Below, in pieces: positions 27,176-35,389 of a stretch of 47,253 bases of DNA (position 1 is its first letter; every line of letters starts with the position of its first letter). Location: contig JAFSTK010000032.1 of NCBI GenBank assembly GCA_017450535.1, forward strand, positions 1-47,253, given 5' to 3'. The translations under genes and the position numbers were made by a program. Under the pieces are notes generated by a model, which was given only the letters and a program-made list of their open reading frames with translations, did not search any database and was not told the origin of the DNA. This stretch comes from Treponema sp. Its GTDB lineage: Bacteria > Spirochaetota > Spirochaetia > Treponematales > Treponemataceae.

Positions 27176-29419
27176 CTAATCCTTGTTGAATCGTTTCCGT
27201 TTTAATCGCGTTACTATCCCAAGAGCAATAATCACTGCGGGAAGAAGGATGAAAAGCACAAAGAGCGTTTTATTTCGTGCGGATGAAAATGCGTCTGCAT
27301 CGGTAATTTTGTAGAGCGTGTTATTTGTAGCGGTCTTGTCAAGCAATGAGGCAAGTTCATCATCGCCACGGAGACGAAGCAAAGTGAGCGCAAGAAAATC
27401 GTAATTGCGGAAGTCACCACCTCGCTCGGTTGCAGTAAATGCAGTCATACTGGTATGCGCAACGTACTGGTCAGCAATGACAGCGACTTTTGTTTCAGTT
27501 GTGCCGGTCTCATTATATCCAGCCATTGCGCCATCGTTGTATGCACCAACTATAAATTGCGCTGATTGTGTGCCTGCCTCTTTTGCGGATTTTGGCACCG
27601 TAAAGGCATTCGTCTGAAACAGGCTCAATTGATTTTGTTTGCTCTCGTTTGTTGAAGCCGAAGTTTCATTTTGAATCCACGCGCTTGTTGTCGTGACTAA
27701 AAGTGGTTTTGTATTCTCGTAAAGTACCAGTGGACTTGCCCAAAAAAGTGAAAGCCCGCGCTTTGTGCTTTCCTGTGGCAAAACTGAAAGCCACAAAGGA
27801 TAATTTACCGTGTATTGAAGAGCATCTGCATCCGCGCTCTGGAGCATGAGCGGCACATTTGCAATGTCGTTTGCCAATGATTTTCCAAAGGTAAAGCCCC
27901 AACTGTTCAGCACGGGAATGAACGTGTCGCGTTTTTTTGTTATGCTCCAGTCATCTTCCAAAGCGACTGAATACGGAGATGTAGCGATGAGCGCAGGTAT
28001 CCCTGAAAAAACAGCGTGCTCAATTGCCGCGCTTTCTTCACGAGTAAGTGCCGACGAGCCGAACACAAGCAATTCAGTTCCCGGAGCGGCATTTTCAGTT
28101 TTTTCGGCGAGTTGATTAGGGCGGATGATTTCTGTCGCAAAGCCCATCGCATTCAGCCACGGACTGACATAGCCGTATTCATTTTCAATGCTACGGCCAT
28201 TTCCTGCGACAATCAGGACTTTTTTCTGTTTTTGGGTGATTAAATCCTGCACCCGTCGGGTCAAATCATATTCTAGCGTATCAGTTGTCAGCACAAATGG
28301 AATAAGTGTCTGCTGGTCAAGATATTGGAGCAAAACCGCAGAATACACGGTGATAAACTCTGTTTTTGTACCCGTATCATTTCGGATTTGCTGACCTTGG
28401 ATTCCAAGCGCATTGAGTTTTTCGCCGTCTGGCTTTTCATACTGAAGCGTAAGATTTGGACTTTGGGCGCAGTAGGTGGCAAGATATTCAGCCACATCGT
28501 TTGCCTGCGGATAATACTTTTTGAGCTCAGCGGAACGATAATACGTGATACGAAGAGGACTTTCAAGCTCACGTATCAATTCCCGCGTTGTTTTGGAAAG
28601 CGTAAAGGTACGGGATTGGGTCAAGTCAACACGGACATAAAGCCGGTGAAAAGCGATTGCAGAAAAAATGACAATCAGAACAAGCAGGCATTGCGTAAGC
28701 GCATTTATCGCCCGGCCAGTGCGTTTGTATTCAGCACGGACTGAAAGCAACATGAAAAGAATTGTGGAAATCACATAAAACAAAATATCCCTGCTGTCCA
28801 AAATGCCTTTTTCAGCCGCGTCAAAATGCCATGCAAAACTCAACTTCTGGCACAGGAACGTAAGTGCACTCCCCGTCTGCACATACAATGGAAGCTGATG
28901 TAAAATCGTTGTAATCGTAAGAACGAACGCGCTCACCAACAGCGGAACTGCAGCCGATTCGCTAAACTGAGCAAAGACAAACAGACAAAGCGCGCTTGCG
29001 GCAAAACCGTAGAGCAAAATGCCTGCAAAACCCGTAAAAGCCTGACCTGCATCAACCGCACCAAAAATATTCACACAGCGAGGAATCGTCGTCAAAAGCA
29101 AAATTGGAAACGCAAACGCAGAGAATGTCGCAGTCGTAAGCGCAGAAAATCGAAGTGATGGCGACACGGGAAGACTGTCATCAGAAATAAAATGACGGAG
29201 ACGTAAAACTAAAAGCGGAAGAACTAAAATTGAGATGTAAGGCACGCTCGTAAAAAACGGACGCAAATCAGACGTTCCAACTCCCGCAAGAAAAAAATGC
29301 CCGACAAAGAAAAAACGAAGCACACAAAACAACACCGTCACCAACGATGCGATGTAAAAAAGAGGGTCAATCAGATACGAAAAAACTGCGGCACGGTACA
29401 ATGAAAAGAATTTTTTCAT
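27176..29419 (-). CDS. GldF-GldG-like ABC permease fusion
   Basis: Protein of about 747 residues. The first 250 residues are an ABC-2-type permease with six or more hydrophobic helices. The second part (about 280-700) is a GldG-like periplasmic domain (DLTQSRTFTLSKTTRELIRELESPLRITYYRS, then LIVAGNGRS) ending in a last membrane helix with a basic tail. In Bacteroidetes GldF and GldG are separate proteins, and here they are one chain. An upstream ATG at 29563 is less likely. The chosen start at 29419 overlaps the ATPase stop by four bases (ATGA). The substrate is unknown. Confidence 0.82.
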   Translation of the reverse strand: MKKFFSLYRAAVFSYLIDPLFYIASLVTVLFCVLRFFFVGHFFLAGVGTSDLRPFFTSVPYISILVLPLLVLRLRHFISDDSLPVSPSLRFSALTTATFSAFAFPILLLTTIPRCVNIFGAVDAGQAFTGFAGILLYGFAASALCLFVFAQFSESAAVPLLVSAFVLTITTILHQLPLYVQTGSALTFLCQKLSFAWHFDAAEKGILDSRDILFYVISTILFMLLSVRAEYKRTGRAINALTQCLLVLIVIFSAIAFHRLYVRVDLTQSRTFTLSKTTRELIRELESPLRITYYRSAELKKYYPQANDVAEYLATYCAQSPNLTLQYEKPDGEKLNALGIQGQQIRNDTGTKTEFITVYSAVLLQYLDQQTLIPFVLTTDTLEYDLTRRVQDLITQKQKKVLIVAGNGRSIENEYGYVSPWLNAMGFATEIIRPNQLAEKTENAAPGTELLVFGSSALTREESAAIEHAVFSGIPALIATSPYSVALEDDWSITKKRDTFIPVLNSWGFTFGKSLANDIANVPLMLQSADADALQYTVNYPLWLSVLPQESTKRGLSLFWASPLVLYENTKPLLVTTTSAWIQNETSASTNESKQNQLSLFQTNAFTVPKSAKEAGTQSAQFIVGAYNDGAMAGYNETGTTETKVAVIADQYVAHTSMTAFTATERGGDFRNYDFLALTLLRLRGDDELASLLDKTATNNTLYKITDADAFSSARNKTLFVLFILLPAVIIALGIVTRLKRKRFNKD

Positions 29420-30159
29420 TTGCTGCCTCCGTTTTCGCTGTTTGAAGGTTCCGATGACGCAACCAAGGCAAAAAATGCTTCTTCCAGCGAGGCGACACCA
29501 TTTGCGCGAGCAATTTCGTCTGCCGTACCGTGCGCAACAGCCCTTCCCTTGTGCAAAATACAAATCGTATCGCAGAGCGCGTCCACTTCCTGCATAAGAT
29601 GTGTGGAAAGTAAAATTGTCCGACCTTTTGCAAGTGATTTTACAAGCGCGCGCATACGAACAATTTGCGCCGGGTCAAGTCCGCTCGCAGGCTCATCCAA
29701 AACAAGGACAGGCGGATTGTAGACGAGCGCATTTGCAAATGAGACGCGCTCCTGATAGCCTTTAGAAAGCGTGCTGATTTTTTTGGAAAGCACATCGATA
29801 ATTCCGCACTGCTCCGCCACCGATTCGACAGCATGCGCGCTCTCTGGGACTGAATGAAGCTGGGCAGTCATCGTCAAAAGCTCGCGCACAGTGTATTCAG
29901 CCGGAAGTTTTGCCTGCTCACTTACAAAACCAGTGATTGCGCGGACTTTAGCGGGATTTTCCGAGGCGTTAACACCATTTACGTGCACAGTTCCGCTGGT
30001 AGCAAAATGTTGTGCGGCGACCGCCTTTAGAATCGTTGTTTTTCCCGCTCCGTTTTCGCCGAGTAATCCAGTAATCGTTCCGTCCGCGCAGGTAAGCGAA
30101 AAATCCTGTACGGCAGGGGTAGCGGCGTAGATTTTTGTAAAGGCAGTCAATTCAATCAT
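29416..30159 (-). CDS. ABC transporter ATP-binding protein (GldA-like)
   Basis: Protein of 247 residues with all ATPase motifs: Walker A GENGAGKT (34-41), a degenerate signature LSKGYQERVSFA (about 133-144), and Walker B VLVLDEPASGLDP (about 151-163) followed by the switch His in LLSTHLM. It is the ATPase for the permease encoded next, with which it overlaps by four bases. The AUG has only a weak AGAG upstream. It is the first gene of this three-gene unit. Confidence 0.93.
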   Translation of the reverse strand: MIELTAFTKIYAATPAVQDFSLTCADGTITGLLGENGAGKTTILKAVAAQHFATSGTVHVNGVNASENPAKVRAITGFVSEQAKLPAEYTVRELLTMTAQLHSVPESAHAVESVAEQCGIIDVLSKKISTLSKGYQERVSFANALVYNPPVLVLDEPASGLDPAQIVRMRALVKSLAKGRTILLSTHLMQEVDALCDTICILHKGRAVAHGTADEIARANGVASLEEAFFALVASSEPSNSENGGSK

Positions 30160-30242
30160 TAGATATACTCTGGAAAACTTCTTTCAATAACTATAGCGTA
30201 GATTTTTGACGCAAGCAAGATAGTTGTCCGTGCTCACAACAT

Positions 30243-30422
30243 TTAGGACACGGCAGGATGTTCCGACGAATAAAAGCTATTCTCAAATTCCCTCGGTGTC
30301 AAGAAGCCGAGACCCTCGTGCGGCCGCTGGTTCTCGTACCTGAAAATCCACTCGTCGATTATCTCCTGCATCTCCGCCGCGCCCATCGGCTCGTTGTGGT
30401 AGTCAAGGCACTCCGTCTGCAA
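30243..30422 (-). pseudogene. Remnant of an IS3-type transposase (C-terminal end)
   Basis: About 55 residues match the C-terminal end of an IS3-family OrfB: a TECLDYHNEPMG stretch, EWIFRYENQRPHEGLG, then FLTPREFENSF. The rest of the catalytic integrase core (the first two DDE residues) is absent. Upstream the same frame runs into a GC-rich palindrome whose translation is not transposase-like. No terminal inverted repeats or second ORF can be seen. It is a fossil of an insertion between the ABC operon and the XRE gene. Confidence 0.8.
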
Positions 30423-30453
30423 TGTCCCGCACAGCAAGCCGCGAAAGGCCCGA

Positions 30454-30472
30454 CCCCCTGCGCCGCAGGGGG
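30454..30472. repeat. GC-rich perfect palindrome
   Basis: CCCCCTGCG-C-CGCAGGGGG is a 9-base-pair perfect stem with a one-base centre, in a GC-rich patch (about 30424-30483) that contrasts with the AT-rich surroundings. It joins the transposase remnant on one side and the end of the XRE gene on the other. It resembles a REP-type element, but only one copy is visible in this window. Confidence 0.8.
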
Positions 30473-30518
30473 ATGCGCCCAAAAATATCATGGAAATCTG
30501 CCGTGTATTTTGAAAAAT

Positions 30519-30851
30519 TTATGGTTCTTCGCTGAAAATGTTTTCGATTGCGTTGTTGAGTTGGATAAGGATTGTCTGCTTTAATTTTGATTTGCACTCT
30601 GAAAAAGAAGCCTGTTCTTTCGCTAGGTGAACCGAGTAACGGTCTGACTGAAATAAGAGCGAAGAGTCAACGTTCAGTGCGGCTGCAAGGCGCTCTATCA
30701 TGGCTGGAGAGGGGAATCGTTTGCCGATTTCGATAGTGCCGATGTAATTGGTTGACGTTCCGGCGAGTGTAGCGAGCTGTTCTTGTGTGAGATTTTTTTC
30801 CTTCCTGTACTTTTTTATATTCTGTGCCAAATAGTGTTGAATCTTCGTCAT
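30519..30851 (-). CDS. XRE-family helix-turn-helix regulator
   Basis: Protein of 110 residues. An N-terminal XRE/Cro-type helix-turn-helix domain (about 8-62, with NLTQEQLATLAGTSTNYIGTIEIGKRFPSPAMIERLAAALNV) is followed by a short helical tail of about 40 residues that may mediate dimerisation. It has no Shine-Dalgarno sequence near the ATG, and its mRNA leader would be very short (TATACT at 30868-30873 and TATAGA at 30862-30867 on the minus strand). It is divergent from the P13-like gene and is the obvious candidate to bind the ACTTAT repeats between them. Confidence 0.88.
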   Translation of the reverse strand: MTKIQHYLAQNIKKYRKEKNLTQEQLATLAGTSTNYIGTIEIGKRFPSPAMIERLAAALNVDSSLLFQSDRYSVHLAKEQASFSECKSKLKQTILIQLNNAIENIFSEEP

Positions 30852-30861
30852 GTAAAACCAA

Positions 30862-30949
30862 TCTATAAGTATATTTTTTACTTGACAATTGACTTATGGT
30901 CGATAATAATGTACTTATATACTTATGGTATATAAATTCGTTATAGGAG
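30862..30949. promoter_or_regulatory. Divergent promoter region with repeated ACTTAT sites
   Basis: Toward the P13-like gene lie TTGACA (30882-30887), an AT-rich GATAATAAT (30902-30910) as possible -10, and AGGAG (30945-30949). Toward the XRE gene lie TTGTCA (30888-30883) and TATAGA (30867-30862) on the minus strand. ACTTAT occurs three times on the plus strand (30892-30897, 30913-30918, 30921-30926) and once inverted as ATAAGT (30865-30870). These sites overlap both promoters. Confidence 0.5.
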
Positions 30950-30959
30950 ACGTGATGAT

Positions 30960-31703
30960 ATGAAGCGAATTCTAACACTTGTAGTTGTACTTTTTTTTGC
31001 GGCATCAGTTTTTGCCCAGTCGGCTGCGGACGAGATTTTAAAATGGAAGCAGCTGTACGACAGCGGTGCGATAACGGAAGCAGAGTTTCAGGCGAAGAAA
31101 AAGGAAATTTTGGAGGGAAAAGTGCCTGCGTCGGCTCAGGCGGCGGCAAATCAGTCCACCGCAGGAACGGCGTCGTATCAGTCGCCATATGCACCTGGGT
31201 CTCAGGAACTGTATGCGCAGATAGACTCATTGATTGATGATGATTTGGAGGACAATAAAATTCAAATTGCAAGTCTGGCGCAGGGGCTTACGCCGATTCA
31301 GCGGGATATGCTCTTCAATAAGTACGAAAAGTCTGCGGGACTGCCCTTTGTTCTGAACTTTCTGCTCGGCTTTGGTATCGGTTCTTTTGTGCAGGGCGAT
31401 GGTGGCGGCGGAGCCTTTCAGTGTGCCTTTGAGGGCGGCGGTATTCTGCTTGTTGTCATCGGTGCCGCTACGATTACATCGGATTCCAAGAAAAACACAC
31501 CTTCATATACCTGTATTGGACTGGGTGTAGGCTGTGTAACTGCGGCCGCCATTTATGGTCTCATTCGTCCTTGGGGATTCGCCAGCAATTTTAACAATAT
31601 GCTGAGGGGAACGTTGCAGGGAAATCCCATGGCCGTGAATTTTGCGCCGATTATTGACCCTGTAAACAATAACTACGGTCTGGCGGCGAAAATTTCCCTC
31701 TAG
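30960..31703 (+). CDS. SHOCT-domain protein with P13-like membrane region
   Basis: Protein of 247 residues with a signal peptide (MKRILTLVVVLFFAASVFAQ). Right after it is a SHOCT motif (residues about 26-52, LKWKQLYDSGAITEAEFQAKKKEIL), then a Gln/Ala-rich linker. The region from about 95 resembles the P13 family of spirochetal membrane or porin-like proteins, with GFGIGSFVQGDGGGGAFQ and two or three hydrophobic segments. P13 of Borrelia forms channels in the outer membrane. SHOCT is normally a short C-terminal oligomerisation tail, so its position at the mature N-terminus is unusual. Confidence 0.8.
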   Translation: MKRILTLVVVLFFAASVFAQSAADEILKWKQLYDSGAITEAEFQAKKKEILEGKVPASAQAAANQSTAGTASYQSPYAPGSQELYAQIDSLIDDDLEDNKIQIASLAQGLTPIQRDMLFNKYEKSAGLPFVLNFLLGFGIGSFVQGDGGGGAFQCAFEGGGILLVVIGAATITSDSKKNTPSYTCIGLGVGCVTAAAIYGLIRPWGFASNFNNMLRGTLQGNPMAVNFAPIIDPVNNNYGLAAKISL

Positions 31704-31737
31704 TTTTTCTGCTCGATGCTCCCGTGCAGTGTGCGTG

Positions 31738-31828
31738 GGACACCCTGTGTGCATTCTCAGCCTCCTGTCAGGTTTTCTTGGTCGAAAACATTCTACCGGA
31801 TGCTGGGCTTTTTGTGCTCAGGGTGTCC
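31738..31828. repeat. Inverted repeat of 10 bp around a 71-bp spacer
   Basis: GGACACCCTG (31738-31747) and its exact complement CAGGGTGTCC (31819-31828) bound a 71-base spacer. It lies in the 287-base gene-free stretch between the P13-like and GGDEF genes. No ORF is supported inside. It could be the ends of a small decayed element or a long-range RNA stem; neither can be proved here. Confidence 0.6.
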
Positions 31829-31934
31829 TATTTGTTTGTGAGTTTAGACAGATAGTGTTTGTTTTTAAGATATTTTTCAGCTATTTTCAAACAACACTTT
31901 TTTTACAAATTCTCCGCTTTTTTGTGCATAATCT

Positions 31935-31983
31935 TTGCGTTTTTTAAAATCCTCTGTTACAATTATAGATGGTTTTTAGAGGG
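31935..31983 (+). promoter_or_regulatory. Promoter and ribosome-binding site of the GGDEF gene
   Basis: An extended -10, TGTTACAAT (31955-31963), follows TTGCGT (31935-31940) after a 17-base spacer. The ribosome-binding site AGAGGG (31978-31983) is seven bases before the ATG at 31991. Confidence 0.5.
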
Positions 31984-31990
31984 TTTTGGC

Positions 31991-33545
31991 ATGAGAAATC
32001 GACATCTCACTTTTAAAATTTCAATGATGTTCGCTGGCTTTACGCTTATTACTCTAGTCTTTACATCAATTCTGTCGTATTTTAATCAACTTCAAATCTA
32101 TAAAAAACAGCGTGAAGAAAGCATTCAGCATATTGCAAAATATCTGGAAAAAGTCATTCAAATTGATGGTGATGATTTTTTTTTATTTTCAGAAATACAC
32201 TATCGAGCATTTCAAAGAAATCAAGATTCCTTTTGAATTTAATGAAGAGACATTGGCAGAAGCGCGTAAAAACTACGAGACATTGTTTGCTGCCCAATAT
32301 CCCGGAAAAAAGTTTGGAGAGAGTATTCTTTTTGACGACCTTTCCGATGAGATAAAAAATGCGTATTCCGTTTTCAAATATCAGTATTACCGCTTGCTTT
32401 TTGAACAGGCGACAGAATCATTTAATATTGCATATTCGTATTATCTAGTTCCGACAGGCGAACCGGAGCACATGTATTGGTTCCTTGACGGTTATAGAGA
32501 CCGCGCATTTGAAGGCAGCCCTGACTTGCTCTTATGTGATAATGTTCGCGACCCAGTGGAAGAGCATCAGTGTATGTGGGAAGCATGGGAAACAGGAAAA
32601 CGCCCTAGCGGATATGACACTTACGACAACGAATATGGAAAAACGTATGCCTATTATTCGCCGCTTTTTATCAAAGGAGAGAAAATGGGCGTTATTGGTG
32701 TTGAAGTTGAAATTGCAAAGGTCAATCATGCAATTTTACTCGCAACGATTCAACAAGTGATTACTATTAGTATCATCCTTATTATTTTTGTGCTGGTTTT
32801 ATTGTGGCTCATCCGAAAAAATTATATCCGCAAACTCATTAAACTTGAAACCGTCATTGAAGACTACTCTCAGAACAAAAATCCAGATATTGCAAGAATC
32901 CTGATAAAAGAAGTAACGAACAAAGATGAGATTTCCATAATTATGGAAAAATTTGCTGACATGATTAGCGAGCTTGAGCTCTACATGCATAATCTGACCA
33001 AAACGCGGATAGATTTACAAAATTCACAGCGAAAAGCAATTGAACTAAATGAGCTTGCCATAAAAGACTCACTCACAGGCATAAGAAACAAAACAGGCTA
33101 TGACAAAGAAGTTCAGAAACTGGAATGGGAAATCTCCGATGGCCTTCGTTACTTTGGCGTTGCAATGATAGACTTAAATTTCCTAAAACGAATCAACGAT
33201 ACGTTTGGACATGACAAGGGAAATATTGCGATTATCTCGCTCTGCAAACTTGTCTGCCATACTTTTGAGCATTCACCTGTTTTCAGAATCGGAGGAGATG
33301 AATTTGTTGTAATTCTAAAAGGCTACGATTTTGAGCATGTAGACAAATTGATTGAAAAATTTAAAGAAAAAATTCAAGAACGACAAAAAAACGATTCGCT
33401 TGAATACTGGGAGAAAACTTCTGCCGCAATCGGATTCGCCAGTTATGATCCGGAAATTGACAGCGCATACGAGAATGTTTTCAAGCGTGCTGACAGCGAA
33501 ATGTACAAAAATAAAAAAGCGATGAAAGCCGTCCGCAAAAAATGA
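31991..33545 (+). CDS. Membrane diguanylate cyclase (GGDEF) with a one-base frameshift
   Basis: The start at 31991 opens a frame (to 32236) with a membrane helix (about 10-32) and the first part of a periplasmic sensor domain. The remainder of the protein continues in another frame to 33545. Removing one T from the run of nine (32176-32184) joins them into a normal chain of about 517 residues: helix, periplasmic sensor, second helix (from LATIQQVITISIILIIFVLVLLWLI), HAMP-like linker and GGDEF domain with an intact RIGGDEF. No RxxD inhibitory site precedes GGDEF. The product would make c-di-GMP. The shift may be a real phase-variable mutation or a sequence error. Confidence 0.85.
32176..32184 (+). 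other. Run of nine T causing the GGDEF frameshift
   Basis: The homopolymer T9 is the only place where a single-base change restores the frame: with eight T the frame reads DDFFYFQKYTIEHF. Slippage in replication, slippage by RNA polymerase, or a sequencing error would all act on such a run. Confidence 0.85.
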
Positions 33546-33559
33546 TTCTAATCGACAAT

Positions 33560-34486
33560 TTAATCCACGTAGGGAATCTCAAAATGCATTCTGTCGTGAG
33601 TAAGCTCTGCGGCAGGGTACACTTCCCTCGCCTGCTGCAAAAGCGTGTCCAGTTCACGGTCTGTGTAGCGCGGACTGTAATGAATCATCGCCATGCGACG
33701 AACCTCTGCATCGCGGGCAATTATTCCTGCCTGTCGCGCGGTCATGTGTTTTTTTTCCTTGGCTTGGTCAGCAAGGTCGTCGGCAAACATTCCTTCGCAA
33801 ATCAACAAATCTGAGCCTCGCACTTCTTTTGCGATTGAGGGCAAATAAAGAGTGTCCGTCACGTAACTGAATTTTCTGCCGCTTCGTTTTGCGCCCATCA
33901 CCTGTTCTGGACTGATGACTGCGCCATTCTCTGCGGTGACACTCTCACCATGCTGCAATTTTCCCCACAAAGGTCCGCGCGGAACACCTAACGCCATCGC
34001 CTGGTCTGGATTAAATTCGCCGGGGCGGTCAAGTTCTTCGAGGGTATAGCCGACGCATGTTTTTGTATGTGAGAGCGGAAATGCACGGATGTAAAAGCCA
34101 TCTCCTTCATGTACGATACAAGGAGCAGTAATTTCTTTTACGATGACCGGATAGTTGATGTACATGTCGAGCACTTTACGACTGGTCTCAATGTATTCTG
34201 CGATTTTCGGCGGACCATAGATGTACAACGGCTCAGTGCGGTCAACCTGTGCGGAAAGCATCATGATACCGGGTAAACCTGTCACGTGGTCAGCATGTGT
34301 ATGAGAGACAAAAATTGCGTCGATTTTTTTCCATTTTAGATTAAGCCTTCTCAGACTGACTTGCGTTCCCTCGCCGCCATCAAACAAAAATAAATCACCG
34401 TCACGTCTAAGCAAAACTGAAGTAAGGTGGCGGTACGGTAGCGGCATCATGCCTCCGCAACCCAATACAAATGCTTCCATATTCAT
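33560..34486 (-). CDS. rnz: Ribonuclease Z
   Basis: Protein of 308 residues of the metallo-beta-lactamase fold that trims the 3' ends of tRNA precursors. The zinc motif HTHADH is at 62-67, and the later metal ligands are seen in PLSHTKTCVGY, CEGMF and IHYSPRY. Since tRNA-Leu in this window lacks an encoded CCA, RNase Z followed by CCA addition is the expected maturation route. The ATG at 34486 has no strong ribosome-binding site; Met3 is an alternative start. It converges with the GGDEF gene with 14 bases between. Confidence 0.95.
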   Translation of the reverse strand: MNMEAFVLGCGGMMPLPYRHLTSVLLRRDGDLFLFDGGEGTQVSLRRLNLKWKKIDAIFVSHTHADHVTGLPGIMMLSAQVDRTEPLYIYGPPKIAEYIETSRKVLDMYINYPVIVKEITAPCIVHEGDGFYIRAFPLSHTKTCVGYTLEELDRPGEFNPDQAMALGVPRGPLWGKLQHGESVTAENGAVISPEQVMGAKRSGRKFSYVTDTLYLPSIAKEVRGSDLLICEGMFADDLADQAKEKKHMTARQAGIIARDAEVRRMAMIHYSPRYTDRELDTLLQQAREVYPAAELTHDRMHFEIPYVD

Positions 34487-34525
34487 AATATCACTGTACT
34501 ATTTTTTTTAATTTTTTCCAACCTG

Positions 34526-35362
34526 CTATTTGCTCTTTTTTGCCCAGGGGTCTTCGGTGCCACCTTTGAGCAATTCAGTCATATTTACACCGTAGCGGGA
34601 TTTTGAGCCACCTTGTAAAGAAGTCGGAATACGCACGCGCTCATACGAAACATTTGGCTTGGGTGCAGGCGGTGGCTCCAATGCAGTGCGTTCTGCCTGA
34701 ATCATCGCGCGCACTTTTGGAGAAAGATTTTCCAGTGAAAGCGCTGCATCCAAGAGCGATTTTTTTGTCTCTTTCTCTTCGGGAGGAAGAGCGCGCGCTT
34801 TTTGGTAAAGTCTCATTCCGGCAATATCATCTGCTTGCGCGCTGAAAAACGGATGCGGATTGGGAATAAAGCCTGTGCGCAGTGTTCTTGCGCTTGCATC
34901 CTCACTGTCAGCCAAATAACTCACTTGCAGATAATCCAGCCACATTCCTGTGTGATGAACCGCAATAATGGTTCCTGTGGGTATTCTTGTCTCCGTATCG
35001 GTAGAGTCAGCATTTTCCGTCTGAGAAAAAGGCATCTCATCCACCAATACGACAGGACTTGCGTTCTGAACCAGATTGTCTTTGAGCACCCAGTAATTCT
35101 TTTCGTCAAAAAAGATTATCTGATAGCTGTTTTCTTTTTCGTCGTTTTTGTCTTTGTCAGACTCAGGATATGCGAGCACTGACTGCCCCTGTTCCGCCTG
35201 AAACGCAACAATCATATTCCCCTGCTCGTCCTGCGTGAAAAAATCACCAGAAAGCATAACAGATGGAATAATTGGCTCAGGAGGAACGTCGTTCTTGTTC
35301 TTACAACACAAAAGCGAGAATACAGAAAAAACTGCGAACGTGACACAAATACTCCGCTTCAT
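34526..35362 (-). CDS. Lipoprotein of unknown function
   Basis: Protein of 278 residues with a lipoprotein signal: MKRS, a hydrophobic core, then LLCCKNK. Cys19 or Cys20 would be lipidated. The mature part is Asp/Glu/Pro-rich, with a beta-rich region (about 35-170) that has a faint SH3-like rhythm (VVAFQAEQG, YWVLKDNLV, GTIIAVHHTGMWLDYLQVSYL). The C-terminus is Pro- and Lys-rich. I do not recognise the family. The ribosome-binding site GAGGA is placed normally. It follows the aldolase gene after a 27-base gap. Confidence 0.75.
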   Translation of the reverse strand: MKRSICVTFAVFSVFSLLCCKNKNDVPPEPIIPSVMLSGDFFTQDEQGNMIVAFQAEQGQSVLAYPESDKDKNDEKENSYQIIFFDEKNYWVLKDNLVQNASPVVLVDEMPFSQTENADSTDTETRIPTGTIIAVHHTGMWLDYLQVSYLADSEDASARTLRTGFIPNPHPFFSAQADDIAGMRLYQKARALPPEEKETKKSLLDAALSLENLSPKVRAMIQAERTALEPPPAPKPNVSYERVRIPTSLQGGSKSRYGVNMTELLKGGTEDPWAKKSK

Positions 35363-35389
35363 AGATTCCTCATCGGCAAGTTTTTATGC

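Noticed and set aside
30667-31272. Minus-strand ORF of 201 codons across the XRE and P13-like genes
   Set aside because: It overlaps two better supported genes and their promoter region, and its sequence resembles no family.
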